From an uncultured Collinsella sp. (GTDB lineage: Bacteria > Actinomycetota > Coriobacteriia > Coriobacteriales > Coriobacteriaceae), in NCBI GenBank assembly GCA_947642445.1, contig CANRSF010000013.1, positions 1 to 64,000 of the forward strand: 64,000 nucleotides of DNA, given 5' to 3'. Position 1 is the stretch's first letter. The number at the start of each line of letters is the position of its first letter. Of the stretch, positions 26,417-35,860 are shown in pieces. The notes beneath the pieces were generated by a model that made no database searches, was not told the DNA's origin, and saw only the letters and a list, made by a program, of their open reading frames with translations. The translations under genes were made by a program, and so were the position numbers.

Positions 26417-26499
26417 TGTTGTCAAGCGAAGCGACGCGACTATTCCCCCAACGGGCGTATTTACTCGGTAGCTAATCTGGAACGGGGCACAGAAACCGT

Positions 26500-27474
26500 T
26501 TAGCCAAGGATGCGAGCCATGCGTGCCTTAAACTCCGCGAGGAAACGTGGGGCGTCCACGGTGAGCGCCACGAGCGCGCTCTTATCTGGATCGGACAGAC
26601 GGTGCTCGTCGCAGATGGTGCGGCCGCGATACTCGCCCAGCAGGTCGACACGCAGGTTACAGCCGAGCGCACCCACGAGCGTGGGATCAATCGCCACGGC
26701 AACCGCCAGCGGATCGTGCAGCGCGCAGCCGCCCAGGTAGGGCGCGTTCATTTCGTACGAACCGATATAGTGCTCGACCATGCTCGCAAACGCGCAGCCA
26801 GCCATAGTGCCCGAGCCCGTCCAGCCGGCAACGTCGCGGCGCGTGAGCACCACGCGGTGCGTCACATCCAAGCCCACCATGGTGAGCTTGCGGCCCGAGC
26901 GCAACACGGCGTCGGCAGCCTCGGGGTCGCCCGCCATGTTGGCCTCGGCGCCCGCGCTCACGTTGCCGGGCACGGTAAGCGCACCGCCCATCACGACCAC
27001 GCGGCCGATGGACATCATCGCCGCCGCATCGCGCTCCAGGGCAAGCGCCAGATTGGTGAGCGGGCCGGTCGCAACGTAGGCCAGATCGGGACCATAGGTA
27101 CGCGCGGCATCAATCAGGTAATCGACCGCCGCATTGCCATCGGCCGACGTCGCGCCCACCGGCTCGTACGGCGAGGCGGGCACGCTTGCGCCGCCAATGC
27201 CGTTCTTGCCGTGGATAAGCGTGGTGGACGCCGGCGGCGTGTAGGGTTCGGTCGCTTTCACGGGACGATCGGCGCCCAGGTACACCGGCACCTCGGGACG
27301 ACCCAACAGGTCGAGCACCGCCAAGCAGTTGTGCGCCGACTGCTCGACGCGCACGTTGCCAAAGCACGTGGTGATGCCGACGAGCTCCACCTCGGGGCTC
27401 GCGATGGCATAGGCGAGCGCCATCGCATCATCCACACCCATATCCAGATCAAGGATCAGCTTCTTGGTTGCCAT
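26500..27474 (-). CDS. Ribonucleoside hydrolase (IUNH family)
   Basis: A 324-residue enzyme that hydrolyses the N-glycosidic bond of nucleosides to ribose and base. The calcium-binding Asp cluster is DLDMGVDDAMAL at residues 9-20, PLTNLALAL lies near residue 140, and GGCALHDPLAVAVAIDP carries the late active-site His-Asp. Length is typical. The ATG is four bases after the ribokinase stop, with the ribosome site GGAG inside the ribokinase end. Together with the ribokinase it forms a two-gene salvage operon that turns nucleosides into ribose 5-phosphate, which could feed the transketolase downstream. Confidence 0.9.
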   Translation of the reverse strand: MATKKLILDLDMGVDDAMALAYAIASPEVELVGITTCFGNVRVEQSAHNCLAVLDLLGRPEVPVYLGADRPVKATEPYTPPASTTLIHGKNGIGGASVPASPYEPVGATSADGNAAVDYLIDAARTYGPDLAYVATGPLTNLALALERDAAAMMSIGRVVVMGGALTVPGNVSAGAEANMAGDPEAADAVLRSGRKLTMVGLDVTHRVVLTRRDVAGWTGSGTMAGCAFASMVEHYIGSYEMNAPYLGGCALHDPLAVAVAIDPTLVGALGCNLRVDLLGEYRGRTICDEHRLSDPDKSALVALTVDAPRFLAEFKARMARILG

Positions 27475-27478
27475 TGTT

Positions 27479-28474
27479 CTACTCCGCTTCTCCGTCTACA
27501 TCCAAACCGTCTAAACCAAACTTGTGCTCGACTTCCGCACGCGTGGGAATTGATTGCTGAGCGCCCAGGCGCGATACCGTCACCGCCGAGGCGCGAGCAC
27601 CCGCGGCCATGCACTCAAAGAGCGGCAGACCCTCCAGACGAGCTGCAGCAAGCGCACCAATAAACGTATCGCCCGCGGCCGTCGTATCGACCACCGCGCT
27701 CGAAAGCGCCGGCATGCGCAGCGGCTCACCGCCATCGCCGAGCGTAACCGAGCCGGCGCCGCCCAGCGTGATGACCGCGGCGCCGGCGCCCTTGTCGAGC
27801 AGCGCATTGAGCGCGGCGACGCAACTCGCATCATCTGTGGGCAGAATGCCCGTCAGCATCTGGCACTCGGTCTCGTTGGGGCAGACCAAGTCGACCGCAG
27901 GCCACGCTCCTGCCGGCAAATCGCAGGCGGGCGCAGGGTTAAAGACCGTATAGAACCCCAGCTCGTGAGCGCAAGCAAGCGCCTCGGCCGTCGCTGCAAG
28001 GTCACATTCGCCCTGGGCGATAAAGACGCTTCCGGCAGCCGGGGCAAACTCGCTGGCATCGCCGTCGAGCTCGTCGGCCACCAAGCGCCTCAGTGCGCGG
28101 GCAACGTCCTCGCCCGCAAGCGCATGGTTGGCGCCCGGCGACAGCACGATGCGGTTGTCGCTCTCGCAGCGAATGATAGTCGCGGTACCGGTCTCCACGT
28201 CATCGCGACGCGCCACAAACTCAACGCCCACGCCGGCATCCTGGAGCCCTGCCACAAGCGCATCGCCAAAGGTATCGCGCCCAACAGCGCCAATCATGCA
28301 CGTGCGCGCACCCATGCGCGCAGCGGCAACGGCCTGATTGGCTCCCTTACCGCCGGCGTTGGTGATAAAACCGCTGCCACCGACGGTCTCGCCCGCGCGC
28401 GGCATGCGCTCGCACGCCACCGAAAGGTCCATGTTCATGCTGCCGAACACCGCAACGATGCTGTGATCCGCCAT
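27479..28474 (-). CDS. rbsK: Ribokinase
   Basis: A 331-residue PfkB-family kinase. It has the N-terminal signature [34 protein letters not shown] for substrate binding, and the catalytic [16 protein letters not shown] near the C-terminus with the Asp base. The ATG at 28474 follows GAGGAGG by five bases; a longer frame to 28603 lacks a ribosome site. It is expected to phosphorylate ribose (or deoxyribose) released by the adjacent nucleoside hydrolase. The palindrome GTCCAC-N6-GTGGAC (28551-28568) lies in the divergent promoter region shared with the acyltransferase gene. Confidence 0.88.
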   Translation of the reverse strand: MADHSIVAVFGSMNMDLSVACERMPRAGETVGGSGFITNAGGKGANQAVAAARMGARTCMIGAVGRDTFGDALVAGLQDAGVGVEFVARRDDVETGTATIIRCESDNRIVLSPGANHALAGEDVARALRRLVADELDGDASEFAPAAGSVFIAQGECDLAATAEALACAHELGFYTVFNPAPACDLPAGAWPAVDLVCPNETECQMLTGILPTDDASCVAALNALLDKGAGAAVITLGGAGSVTLGDGGEPLRMPALSSAVVDTTAAGDTFIGALAAARLEGLPLFECMAAGARASAVTVSRLGAQQSIPTRAEVEHKFGLDGLDVDGEAE

Positions 28475-28550
28475 GGAAACCTCCTCGTCTTCAGGCTTTG
28501 CGCCCACCGTCGACCAACGATTGTGCACTCTCGCACCCCCTATAACTTTA

Positions 28551-28568
28551 GTCCACTTTGATGTGGAC
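28551..28568. promoter_or_regulatory. Inverted repeat GTCCACTTTGATGTGGAC in a divergent promoter region
   Basis: Perfect 6-bp arms, 77 bases upstream of the ribokinase start. A minus-10-like TTATAG for the ribokinase transcript and a TACAAT (28617-28622) for the divergent acyltransferase lie on either side. Possible operator. Confidence 0.4.
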
Positions 28569-28661
28569 GCGCGCTTGAGCTTGCGCCAGCAGCAAGCATT
28601 CACAGGGGCAGGCAGCTACAATGAATACGTGCTGATTATTCTCGTCATTGGATGATGTTTT

Positions 28662-30878
28662 ATGGAACAATTCTCGCAATCGGGCTCGCGCGGTCGACGC
28701 CGCACGGGCAACGAGCCGGCGCCGCACGAACGCGTGAAGGGCGAACGCCGTGCCAACGAGCCGCGACGCACCGCGAGCCCCCATCGCGCTTCTGCCAACA
28801 ACGCGGGCCGCGCCAACACTCCCGCCGCGGAGCAGACGCCTGCTCGCCCCAAGTCCCGCTACATCCCTGCACTCGACGGTCTGCGTACGCTCGCCGTCGT
28901 CGCGGTGGTGCTCTATCACCTTAACCTCACGTGGGCTCAGGGCGGCCTGCTTGGCGTCACGATCTTCTTTGTGCTTTCGGGCTATCTGATCACGCGCTTG
29001 CTGCTCAACGAAGTCGCTAAGACCGGCCGCATCGACCTCAAGAGCTTCTGGATCCGCCGCATCCGTCGCCTGGTCCCCGCCGTGGTGACCGTCGTGGTGG
29101 TGACCTGTGCGCTGTGCACCGTCTTCAACCACGTGATGCTCACCAAGATGCGCCCCGACATTCTGCCGTCGCTGTTGTTCTTCAACAACTGGTGGCAGAT
29201 TGCCCAAAACGTCTCGTACTTCAATGCTCTGGGCGACCCCTCGCCGCTTACGCACTTTTGGTCGCTCGCCATCGAGGAACAGTTCTACCTGGTTTGGCCC
29301 CCGCTGCTGCTCGCTATGGTATCCATGCACATGAGCAAGCCCAACACGCGCCGCGTGGTTCTGGGCCTGGCTGCTGTCTCCGCCATCGCCATGATGGTGC
29401 TCTATAACCCCGCCGCCGACCCCAGCCGCGTGTACTACGGCACCGACACCCGCGTGTTCTCGCTGCTGCTGGGCGCCTGGATGGCCTTTATCCCCGATCG
29501 CGACCTGGCGCCGGTGCGTCTCGCTCATCGTTTGGGGCTCAATCGCCTGGCTGGCGCCGCCAAGCACGGCAAGAACGCCGAGGGCAAGCCTGGCGAGAAG
29601 GCCGACAACGCAGCCGAGACCGTCCCGGCACAGCCGAGCGCCCTCGTGCGCTTTTGGTCCTCGCCCGCATCCATCGATGTGTTGGGCGTCGTGGGTCTGG
29701 TTGGCCTTGCCGCCATGGTCGCGCTCACCAACGGCTACACCGCGTTCCAGTATCGCGGCGGCACGCTGCTATGCTCCATCCTCACGCTCATGGTCATCGC
29801 GGCCTGCGTGCAGCCCCAGGGAATGGTTGCCCGCGCACTGTCCGCCGAGCCGCTCGTGTGGGTTGGCAAGCGCTCGTACAGCATCTACCTGTGGCACTAT
29901 CCGCTACTGTTGCTCATGAACCCGGTCGCCAACATCAACGATACGCCGTGGTGGCAGTACATTTTGCAGGTGTTGTTGGTGGTCGCCGTAGCCGAATGTT
30001 CATATCGCTTTATCGAGACGCCGTTTAGAAAGGGCGCCTTTGGGCGCACCGTATCCGAGTTCCGCGACGGCACCGCCACGCCCGCCAACTGGGTGCGCGC
30101 GCATATTCCCGTGTGCGCCACTTGCGGGATCGTGCTTGTTATCGCGCTGGGCGGCCTGATCTTTGTGCCGGAGACCTCCGCACTGAGCGGTGAGGGCGCC
30201 GAAGTCCTCAACAAGGAAGCCAAGAACACCGCGCCAACGGACCAACAGGCAGCCGACGACACCGACAAGGACAACGACGGCTTCCCCGATGGCTCCTACG
30301 ACCTGCTGATGATCGGTGACTCCGTGTCGCTGCGCGCCGGCGATTCCTTTGACGGCGTATTCCCCCACAGTCACATCGATGCCGAAAAGGGCCGCCAGTT
30401 TGATGCGGGCCGCGCGACATTTGAGGGCTATCTCCAACAGAACCTTGCCGGCAAGATCGTGGTCTTTGCGCTGGGCACCAACGGCTTGGTAACCGACGAC
30501 CAGATCGACGCCATCATGGCCGATGCAGGAGATAAGCGTATTGTGGTGTTTGTGAACACGCGCAGCCCGCAGCCATGGGTTGGTTCTACCAACCAGGCCA
30601 TCGCCAACGCCGCTACGCGCTACAAAAACGTGCGCGTTATCGACTGGTACGGATACAGTGCCAATCGCAACGACCTGTTCGATGGCGATGGCACGCACCT
30701 ATCGACCACTGGCGTGACTGAGTACCTCAACTTGATCCACGATGCAGTCAAGAAGGACCTGCCCGTGCATCCCGAGGATCACGTCAACGATCCGCAGCCG
30801 GCAGCCGTCAAGTCTGCCACCGACGCACTCGTTAACGCCCTCGCCTTCAAACCGCACAAGCTAGGCACCGACAAGTAA
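28662..30878 (+). CDS. OatA-like peptidoglycan O-acetyltransferase
   Basis: A 738-residue membrane enzyme. After a basic, Arg/Pro-rich cytoplasmic start (about 1-65) comes the acyltransferase-3 domain with about eleven membrane helices (YIPALDGLRTLAVVAVVLYH, then FWIRRIRRLVPAV and THFWSLAIEEQFYLVWP). From about residue 540 an extracellular SGNH domain follows: IGDSVSLRAG carries Ser, FALGTNG the block III Asn, and DGTHLS the Asp-His pair. This two-part layout is that of OatA, which moves acetyl groups across the membrane to muramic acid and confers lysozyme resistance. An Ala/Lys insertion (GKNAEGKPGEKADNAAE) lies in one loop. Weak ribosome site. OatA is the best match, but other surface glycans are possible acceptors. 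Confidence 0.85.
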   Translation: MEQFSQSGSRGRRRTGNEPAPHERVKGERRANEPRRTASPHRASANNAGRANTPAAEQTPARPKSRYIPALDGLRTLAVVAVVLYHLNLTWAQGGLLGVTIFFVLSGYLITRLLLNEVAKTGRIDLKSFWIRRIRRLVPAVVTVVVVTCALCTVFNHVMLTKMRPDILPSLLFFNNWWQIAQNVSYFNALGDPSPLTHFWSLAIEEQFYLVWPPLLLAMVSMHMSKPNTRRVVLGLAAVSAIAMMVLYNPAADPSRVYYGTDTRVFSLLLGAWMAFIPDRDLAPVRLAHRLGLNRLAGAAKHGKNAEGKPGEKADNAAETVPAQPSALVRFWSSPASIDVLGVVGLVGLAAMVALTNGYTAFQYRGGTLLCSILTLMVIAACVQPQGMVARALSAEPLVWVGKRSYSIYLWHYPLLLLMNPVANINDTPWWQYILQVLLVVAVAECSYRFIETPFRKGAFGRTVSEFRDGTATPANWVRAHIPVCATCGIVLVIALGGLIFVPETSALSGEGAEVLNKEAKNTAPTDQQAADDTDKDNDGFPDGSYDLLMIGDSVSLRAGDSFDGVFPHSHIDAEKGRQFDAGRATFEGYLQQNLAGKIVVFALGTNGLVTDDQIDAIMADAGDKRIVVFVNTRSPQPWVGSTNQAIANAATRYKNVRVIDWYGYSANRNDLFDGDGTHLSTTGVTEYLNLIHDAVKKDLPVHPEDHVNDPQPAAVKSATDALVNALAFKPHKLGTDK

Positions 30879-30938
30879 CCCGCAGCAAACAACCCAAAAT
30901 CACTCTTTTAGAGTCGGCCCCAAGAGGTCGCGGGCAAA

Positions 30939-30971
30939 AAACAGGCCGCAGTCCATCGCTGCGGCCTGTTT
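30939..30971. terminator. Bidirectional terminator
   Basis: AAACAGGCCGCAG and CTGCGGCCTGTTT form a perfect 13-bp stem between the convergent acyltransferase and NRAMP genes. Confidence 0.9.
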
Positions 30972-30988
30972 GGTGTCCAAAAGAGGCG

Positions 30989-32251
30989 CTAAGCGCTGTA
31001 ACCCATCGCCTGCAGAACAAACATGACGACCGTCAGCACCGTAATCACACCGATAGTCGCCCAAGTGAGCACATTCCACACGCGGCCGTTGCGGTTAGTG
31101 CCCATAATGTGACGGTCAGCGGCAATAACCACCTGGAACACCAGAACCACGGGCAGCAGCACGCCATTGATGACCTGCGAGGTCATCATAATCTGGAACA
31201 GATCGACGCCGGGCATAAGCACCAGCACGGCAGAGATACCGATGATGGCCGTAATGATGCCGCGATAGACCGGGGCCTCGTCCCAGCTGCGGTCGGCACC
31301 GCGCTCCCAACCAAATGCCTCGCAGATAGCGCTCGACGTAACGCCCGGCAGCACGCAGGCGGCCAAGAAGCTCGCCGCGACCAAGCCCGAGGCAAACAGT
31401 ACCGTGGACCACTGACCCGCAATAGGCTCCAGCGCGCGGGCAGCATCGGCGGCATCGCTAATCTGAATACCCGCCGGGAACAACACCGTACCGGTCGTGA
31501 TGATAATAAAGCCGGCAATAACATCGGCGGCAAGCGAGCCGCTCACGGTATCAATACGCTGCAGCACGATGTCGTCCTCGCCCGCGTTCTTATCGACCAC
31601 GTTGTTCTGCGCCAAGAAAATCATCCACGGCGCGATGGTGGTACCGATCGTTGCGACCACGAGCGACACGTAGCTGGGGTCATTTTGAATGTTAGGCACG
31701 ACCAGGTCGACCGCGACCTCACCCCAGTTGGGGCCAGCCATAAACGCGGCGACGATGTAGGTCACGAACACGCAGCTCACCAGCAGCAGAATCTTCTCGA
31801 TGCGCTGGAAACTCCCCGACATGGTAAGCATCCACACCAGCAGCGCCACCAACGGCACCGAGATGCTCGCCGGCACGCCAAAGAGGGCAAGGCCGCTCGC
31901 AATACCCGCAAACTCCGAAATGGTCACAGCCGTGTTGGCGATCAACAGCGCCGCCATAGCAAGTACACTCTTGCGCACGCCAAAGCGCTCGCGAATGAGC
32001 GATGCCAGGCCCTTGCCCGTGACGCAGCCGCAGCGCGCCGCGGTCTCCTGCGTCACGATGAGCAGTACAGTCATGACAGGAAGCATCCACAGCATCTTGT
32101 AGCCATAGCTGGCGCCCGCGCTGGAATACGTTGCAATGCCGCCGGCGTCATTGCCCGAAAGCGCCGCCAGCAGACCGGGACCCATAGCGCCAAAGATGGC
32201 CGCGATGGTCAACTTTTGCTTGGTGCCCGACTTTTGCTTGGTATTTTGCAC
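30989..32251 (-). CDS. NRAMP-family divalent metal transporter, NRMT-like
   Basis: A 420-residue, eleven-helix transporter of the NRAMP/SLC11 family. In canonical manganese/iron transporters helix 1 has DPGN and helix 6 has MPH. Here helix 1 reads GNDAGG (Asp about residue 35) and helix 6 reads TTIAPWM, so Asn, Met and His are replaced. Loss of the methionine removes the known discrimination against alkaline-earth ions, and NRAMP-related magnesium transporters have been described from the coriobacterium Eggerthella lenta. Magnesium is therefore the likely substrate. The start is taken as GTG at 32251, five bases after TTAGGTGG and eight bases after the stop of the MgtE-N/CBS gene. The tight coupling supports a joint role in magnesium handling. 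Confidence 0.82.
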   Translation of the reverse strand: MQNTKQKSGTKQKLTIAAIFGAMGPGLLAALSGNDAGGIATYSSAGASYGYKMLWMLPVMTVLLIVTQETAARCGCVTGKGLASLIRERFGVRKSVLAMAALLIANTAVTISEFAGIASGLALFGVPASISVPLVALLVWMLTMSGSFQRIEKILLLVSCVFVTYIVAAFMAGPNWGEVAVDLVVPNIQNDPSYVSLVVATIGTTIAPWMIFLAQNNVVDKNAGEDDIVLQRIDTVSGSLAADVIAGFIIITTGTVLFPAGIQISDAADAARALEPIAGQWSTVLFASGLVAASFLAACVLPGVTSSAICEAFGWERGADRSWDEAPVYRGIITAIIGISAVLVLMPGVDLFQIMMTSQVINGVLLPVVLVFQVVIAADRHIMGTNRNGRVWNVLTWATIGVITVLTVVMFVLQAMGYSA

Positions 32252-32259
32252 GCGACCAC

Positions 32260-34104
32260 CTAACCCATGACTGATATGGCGAGCAGCACCGCGGCGATGC
32301 AATACGCCACACACGAAATCATGACGGCAATGACGTTCATGGCGGTGCCCGACGTGTTGAGGTCATGCTCGTCACGCCAGAACAGCACCATCAGGTAAAT
32401 CACGGCGCTCATGTTGCCAACCAGGCAAATAATGGCAGCGATATTAAAGCACCCGGTAAAGAGCTGCTCCTCAAACATGGGCGCATCGAGGAACGCAGCG
32501 GTGCGCACCAGCTGGGCGCACAGGTAGGTCACGAGCGACAGAATCAGGCCCATGCCCGTGCTCTGGAAGAAGAACCCCAGATACGGCTTGGGCTCGTCGT
32601 CGTGACCGTCATACTCCAGGAAGTAGTTCTTGACGAACGACACCATGCGCGAGGCCGCCAGCAGCACGAGCGGCATGGCGCACATGGGGAACACCACCAG
32701 ATGCGCGGAGCCGAGCGCCGTTCCCAGCACGGTCGCCATGATGCACGACGCGATGCCCCATACAACAACCCAGTACTGGCGATGCACGAACCAGCTGAGC
32801 ACGTTCGTCGAGTCGTCCGACGCGCTGTCGCCCGAGCCGACACCGGCGATCTGCAGGTCCTCCTGATGCTCCTCGGCGATAACGTCCATGGCGTCGTCGA
32901 AGGTTACGATACCCAGGATATGACGGTTCTCGTCGCAGACGGGGATAGCGACCAGGTCGTACTTGGTCATCTCGTCCGTCACGTCTTCCTGGTCCTCGTC
33001 GGGCGACACGTAGACCAGGTCGCGATAGGCCAGCTGACCCAGCGTGGCGTCGCGGTCGGCTACGATCAGCGTGCGCAGCGAAAGCACACCGGTCAGCATG
33101 CCGCTCGGATCCTCGGTATAGACGTAGTAGACGCTCTCGAAGTCCTCGTCGAGCTCGCGAATCGCCTCGATGGCGTCACCGACCGTTGCCGTGGCGGGCA
33201 GGGAGACAAACTCCGAGGTCATGATGCGGCCGGCGGTGTTGTCCTCATACCCCAGCAGGTTACGAATCGCCTTCTCCTCCTTGACGCCCATCAGGCGCAG
33301 GAGCTTCTCGGCCTTCTCGTAATCAAGCTCGTCGATCAGGTCGGCAGCGTCGTCCGGGTCCATCATGGCCAGCATCGACGATGCGTCCGTGTCGGACAGG
33401 CCTTCGAGCATCTCGGTCATAAGCTCGTCGTCATCGAACTCCGAGATAGCTTCGGCTGCCTGGGCGGTATCGAGCTGCGCAAACACCTGCGCACGTAGGC
33501 GCGGGTCGAGCTGCTCGATAATGTCGGCGATGTCGGCAGGGTGCAGCTCGCCGAGCGTCTTGTGCGACACCGAGAGTTGGATGTTTTTAGTCGAGCGGTC
33601 GAGCAGGTCCATGTAGGACCAAGCGATGATGTCCTCGCTGAGCGGCTTGCCCAGGTGCTTCATAAAGCCCTCGACGACGTGCTCGAGTGCGGGGCTGATC
33701 GCGCGCAGCAGACCGCGGGCACCGACCTCGGCACCCAACAGGCGCAGCTGGTTTTCGCCCGACATGGAAAACTTGATGTCGTTGACGCGCACGACCTTCA
33801 TGCCCTGCGTGTCGACGATCTGCTTATTGAGCACGTCGCGCGCCAGCAGGAGCTCGGTCGGCTGCAGGTACGAGAAGCGAATATTGGTGGCAGACGTGTT
33901 GAGATACACGCCCGTCTCGTCGATACGGTCGACCCATTTGCGCCAGCTGATCATAAACGGCGTCTTGCCGGGGCCGCGGAACGCGAGCGACGTCACGTGC
34001 GGAAAAACTTCGCCGGTAGCAATGCCAAAATCGTTGACCACGCCGAGCTTTTCGCCGTCGACGTCCAAGACCGGCAATTTGAGCATCTCACTCAGATAAT
34101 TCAA
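32260..34104 (-). CDS. MgtE N-domain/CBS protein with unusual membrane domain
   Basis: A 614-residue protein. Residues 1-140 form a PRC-barrel-like pair of beta segments (LDVDGEKLGVVNDFGIATG). About 160-290 is the MgtE N-terminal superhelix (LHPADIADIIEQLDP, MDPDDAADLIDELDYEKAE), and about 300-425 a CBS pair (IMTSEFVSLPATATVGDA, VTFDDAMDVIAEEH). The remaining part has five hydrophobic segments, but none of the MgtE pore signatures such as the GGNAGTQ loop. It therefore has the magnesium-sensing cytoplasmic part of MgtE on a different membrane domain. Start TTG with GGGGAG upstream. It is followed after eight bases by the NRAMP-like transporter and probably senses magnesium for it. Confidence 0.75.
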   Translation of the reverse strand: MNYLSEMLKLPVLDVDGEKLGVVNDFGIATGEVFPHVTSLAFRGPGKTPFMISWRKWVDRIDETGVYLNTSATNIRFSYLQPTELLLARDVLNKQIVDTQGMKVVRVNDIKFSMSGENQLRLLGAEVGARGLLRAISPALEHVVEGFMKHLGKPLSEDIIAWSYMDLLDRSTKNIQLSVSHKTLGELHPADIADIIEQLDPRLRAQVFAQLDTAQAAEAISEFDDDELMTEMLEGLSDTDASSMLAMMDPDDAADLIDELDYEKAEKLLRLMGVKEEKAIRNLLGYEDNTAGRIMTSEFVSLPATATVGDAIEAIRELDEDFESVYYVYTEDPSGMLTGVLSLRTLIVADRDATLGQLAYRDLVYVSPDEDQEDVTDEMTKYDLVAIPVCDENRHILGIVTFDDAMDVIAEEHQEDLQIAGVGSGDSASDDSTNVLSWFVHRQYWVVVWGIASCIMATVLGTALGSAHLVVFPMCAMPLVLLAASRMVSFVKNYFLEYDGHDDEPKPYLGFFFQSTGMGLILSLVTYLCAQLVRTAAFLDAPMFEEQLFTGCFNIAAIICLVGNMSAVIYLMVLFWRDEHDLNTSGTAMNVIAVMISCVAYCIAAVLLAISVMG

Positions 34105-34401
34105 TGGTGCTCCCCATCATTATTCCTCCGGACGCGGCCGCGCGTGCGGCGTCCGGGGGCTTCTGGATATGTATACGCATGCGCGGGCGGCACGCCGCTC
34201 GACGCTTACACCCCGTGCATGCGCAAAAAGCACCTGCATGGGGTCATCGACTGTATGGTCGAGGTTTGGATTTCACCTGTAACCTTTCTCTTGACCCTCA
34301 TTAACCGCAGTAACTATAGCATCAGCATCGCCCTGCGGCATCGAATTTATGCGCTGCACATTGCAGGCATACCAAACGCTGACGTATCCGTGACATAGCC
34401 C
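34105..34401 (-). promoter_or_regulatory. Long structured leader of the MgtE-N/NRAMP operon
   Basis: About 300 bases with no gene. On the minus strand a minus-10-like TATAGT lies near 34315-34320, leaving a leader of roughly 200 bases. It has several potential stems, including GGTT...AACC, CATGCAGG/CGCATGC-type pairing and a strong CCGGACGC/GCGTCCGG-type hairpin directly before the ribosome site. This is suggestive of a metal-responsive leader, but it does not match the M-box consensus I know. Confidence 0.35.
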
Positions 34402-34435
34402 TTGGGGACGTTCTTAAACGACTACCCAATGACTA
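34402..34435. repeat. Family B repeat supplying a stop codon
   Basis: TTGGGGACGTTCTTAAACGA followed by CTACCCAATGACTA. The final CTA is the reverse complement of the TAG stop of the NodB-like gene. The same arrangement is seen at 42909. Confidence 0.8.
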
Positions 34436-35839
34436 CTCTGTGGTGTCATCGTCCTCGGCAAGTTGGGGGAACACGGCGTCCTTGGGCATGGTGACCTTCG
34501 TCAGCGAGGTGAGCTTTTTGCTGAGCGATGTGTCCGTCTTGACCAGGTCGCTGAGCGTCACGATCTTGTATCCGTCGGCGACAAGACCGTCGATAATCTG
34601 CGGCAGCGCCTCGAGCGTCTGCTCGGCGCATTCGTCTCTATCGGTGAGCAGCACGATATTGCCCGGCGTCACCGAATCGAGCACCGTTGAGACCTGCTCG
34701 TCGGCACCGTTGAGCAGCCAGTCGCCCGAGTCAATATTCCACGAGACCACGGCGGAGACCAGGTCCATCGCATCAATCCAGTTTTGCTCGTCAAAGGCAG
34801 CGTAGGGAGCACGCAGCAGCATCGTCTTCACGCCGGTCGCCGACTTAATCGCATCGGTGCCTTTCGTGATCTGTTCGCGTACCGTCTCACGGTCCTGACC
34901 CTTGAGCGAATCGTCGCTGTAGCTGTTGGATCCGATCTCGCACCCGGCATCGACAATCGCCTTGGCCGTGGCAGGCGAGGCCTCGGCCGCATCGCCCGAA
35001 AGGAAGAACGTCGCGGTAACGCCCTTTTCCTTGAGCACCTGCAAGATCTGTTTGGTGGCGCCGCTCGGACCCTCGTCAAACGTCAGCGCCACGTACTTTT
35101 TGTTGCCCTTGGGCGCCACGCTGGCGCACGCAACGACGCAATCGGTGGCGGGCACAACCTCGCCGCGGTCCTGCGTCTTGCCCGACTGCTCACCAACCCA
35201 CACCTCGGAGCGGCCCTGGACACCCCATGTCTGCACATACTCGATAGCGCCCGTGCCCTCGACCTTGAGCTTGGGCTCGATAACCGTAGCCTGAACCTCG
35301 TGCTTCTCGTAGGTGTTACGGCCATCCTTGACCGTCACCTTCTCGCCGCCCTCAAGTTCGCGGCTATCCCATTTGCCCTGCTTCACGCGCTTGCCGTCGA
35401 CCTTCACCGACAGCTTTTCGCCCCCATGGCGCTTGAGCACGCTGTCATCGACGGCCAGCAGGTCGCCTGCGTCGTAGGTGTCAGTCAACTCCTGGTCGTC
35501 GATGAGATTCTGCAGCGTAGAGCCCACACGCACCGCTGTCTTCTGGCCGTTGAGCTCCACGTCCACACTGCGGTTGACGTAGCCCACGACGGCAGCGATA
35601 AACAGCACGAGCGCGCAACCCACGGCGATGAGCGCGTAGGGCAGGCGAGACGAACGACGGGGTGTGCGGCTGTTGCCGATGCGCGCGCTGCGATCGCTAA
35701 AGCCGCGGCTATGGTTGAGATACATCGCGCCGGGCTTACGGTGACGGCGGCGCTGACCGCTGGGCAGCTGCCCCAGGTCGCGGCGCGCCGTCGGACGCGC
35801 ACCCGAACGCCCGTTTAAGTTGGATCCGTTTTGGCGCAT
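34433..35839 (-). CDS. Membrane-anchored NodB-like protein lacking metal ligands
   Basis: A 468-residue protein. Residues 1-66 are basic and cytoplasmic and one membrane helix follows (about 67-88, YALIAVGCALVLFIAAVVGY). A beta-rich extracellular region with KTAVRVGSTLQNLIDD (G5/DUF348-like) comes next, then a NodB polysaccharide deacetylase fold from about residue 243. In active enzymes motif 1 is TFDDGP, motif 2 HxxxH and motif 5 LxHD. Here they read TFDEGP, GSNSYSD and LLTDRDE. The metal-binding Asp and both His are thus replaced, while LRAPY and SWNIDSGDW are kept. It probably binds rather than deacetylates a cell-wall glycan, or uses other chemistry. A terminator and the PRC/YtxH genes are upstream. 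Confidence 0.8.
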   Translation of the reverse strand: MRQNGSNLNGRSGARPTARRDLGQLPSGQRRRHRKPGAMYLNHSRGFSDRSARIGNSRTPRRSSRLPYALIAVGCALVLFIAAVVGYVNRSVDVELNGQKTAVRVGSTLQNLIDDQELTDTYDAGDLLAVDDSVLKRHGGEKLSVKVDGKRVKQGKWDSRELEGGEKVTVKDGRNTYEKHEVQATVIEPKLKVEGTGAIEYVQTWGVQGRSEVWVGEQSGKTQDRGEVVPATDCVVACASVAPKGNKKYVALTFDEGPSGATKQILQVLKEKGVTATFFLSGDAAEASPATAKAIVDAGCEIGSNSYSDDSLKGQDRETVREQITKGTDAIKSATGVKTMLLRAPYAAFDEQNWIDAMDLVSAVVSWNIDSGDWLLNGADEQVSTVLDSVTPGNIVLLTDRDECAEQTLEALPQIIDGLVADGYKIVTLSDLVKTDTSLSKKLTSLTKVTMPKDAVFPQLAEDDDTTE

Positions 35840-35860
35840 GTGCCCTCCCCCATAAACACA

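Noticed and set aside
34105-34401. M-box magnesium riboswitch before the MgtE-N gene
   Set aside because: I looked for the conserved M-box stretches (AGGTGAGGCTCC-like and GACGCCAATGGGTCAACAG-like) and did not find them; only a generic structured leader can be supported.
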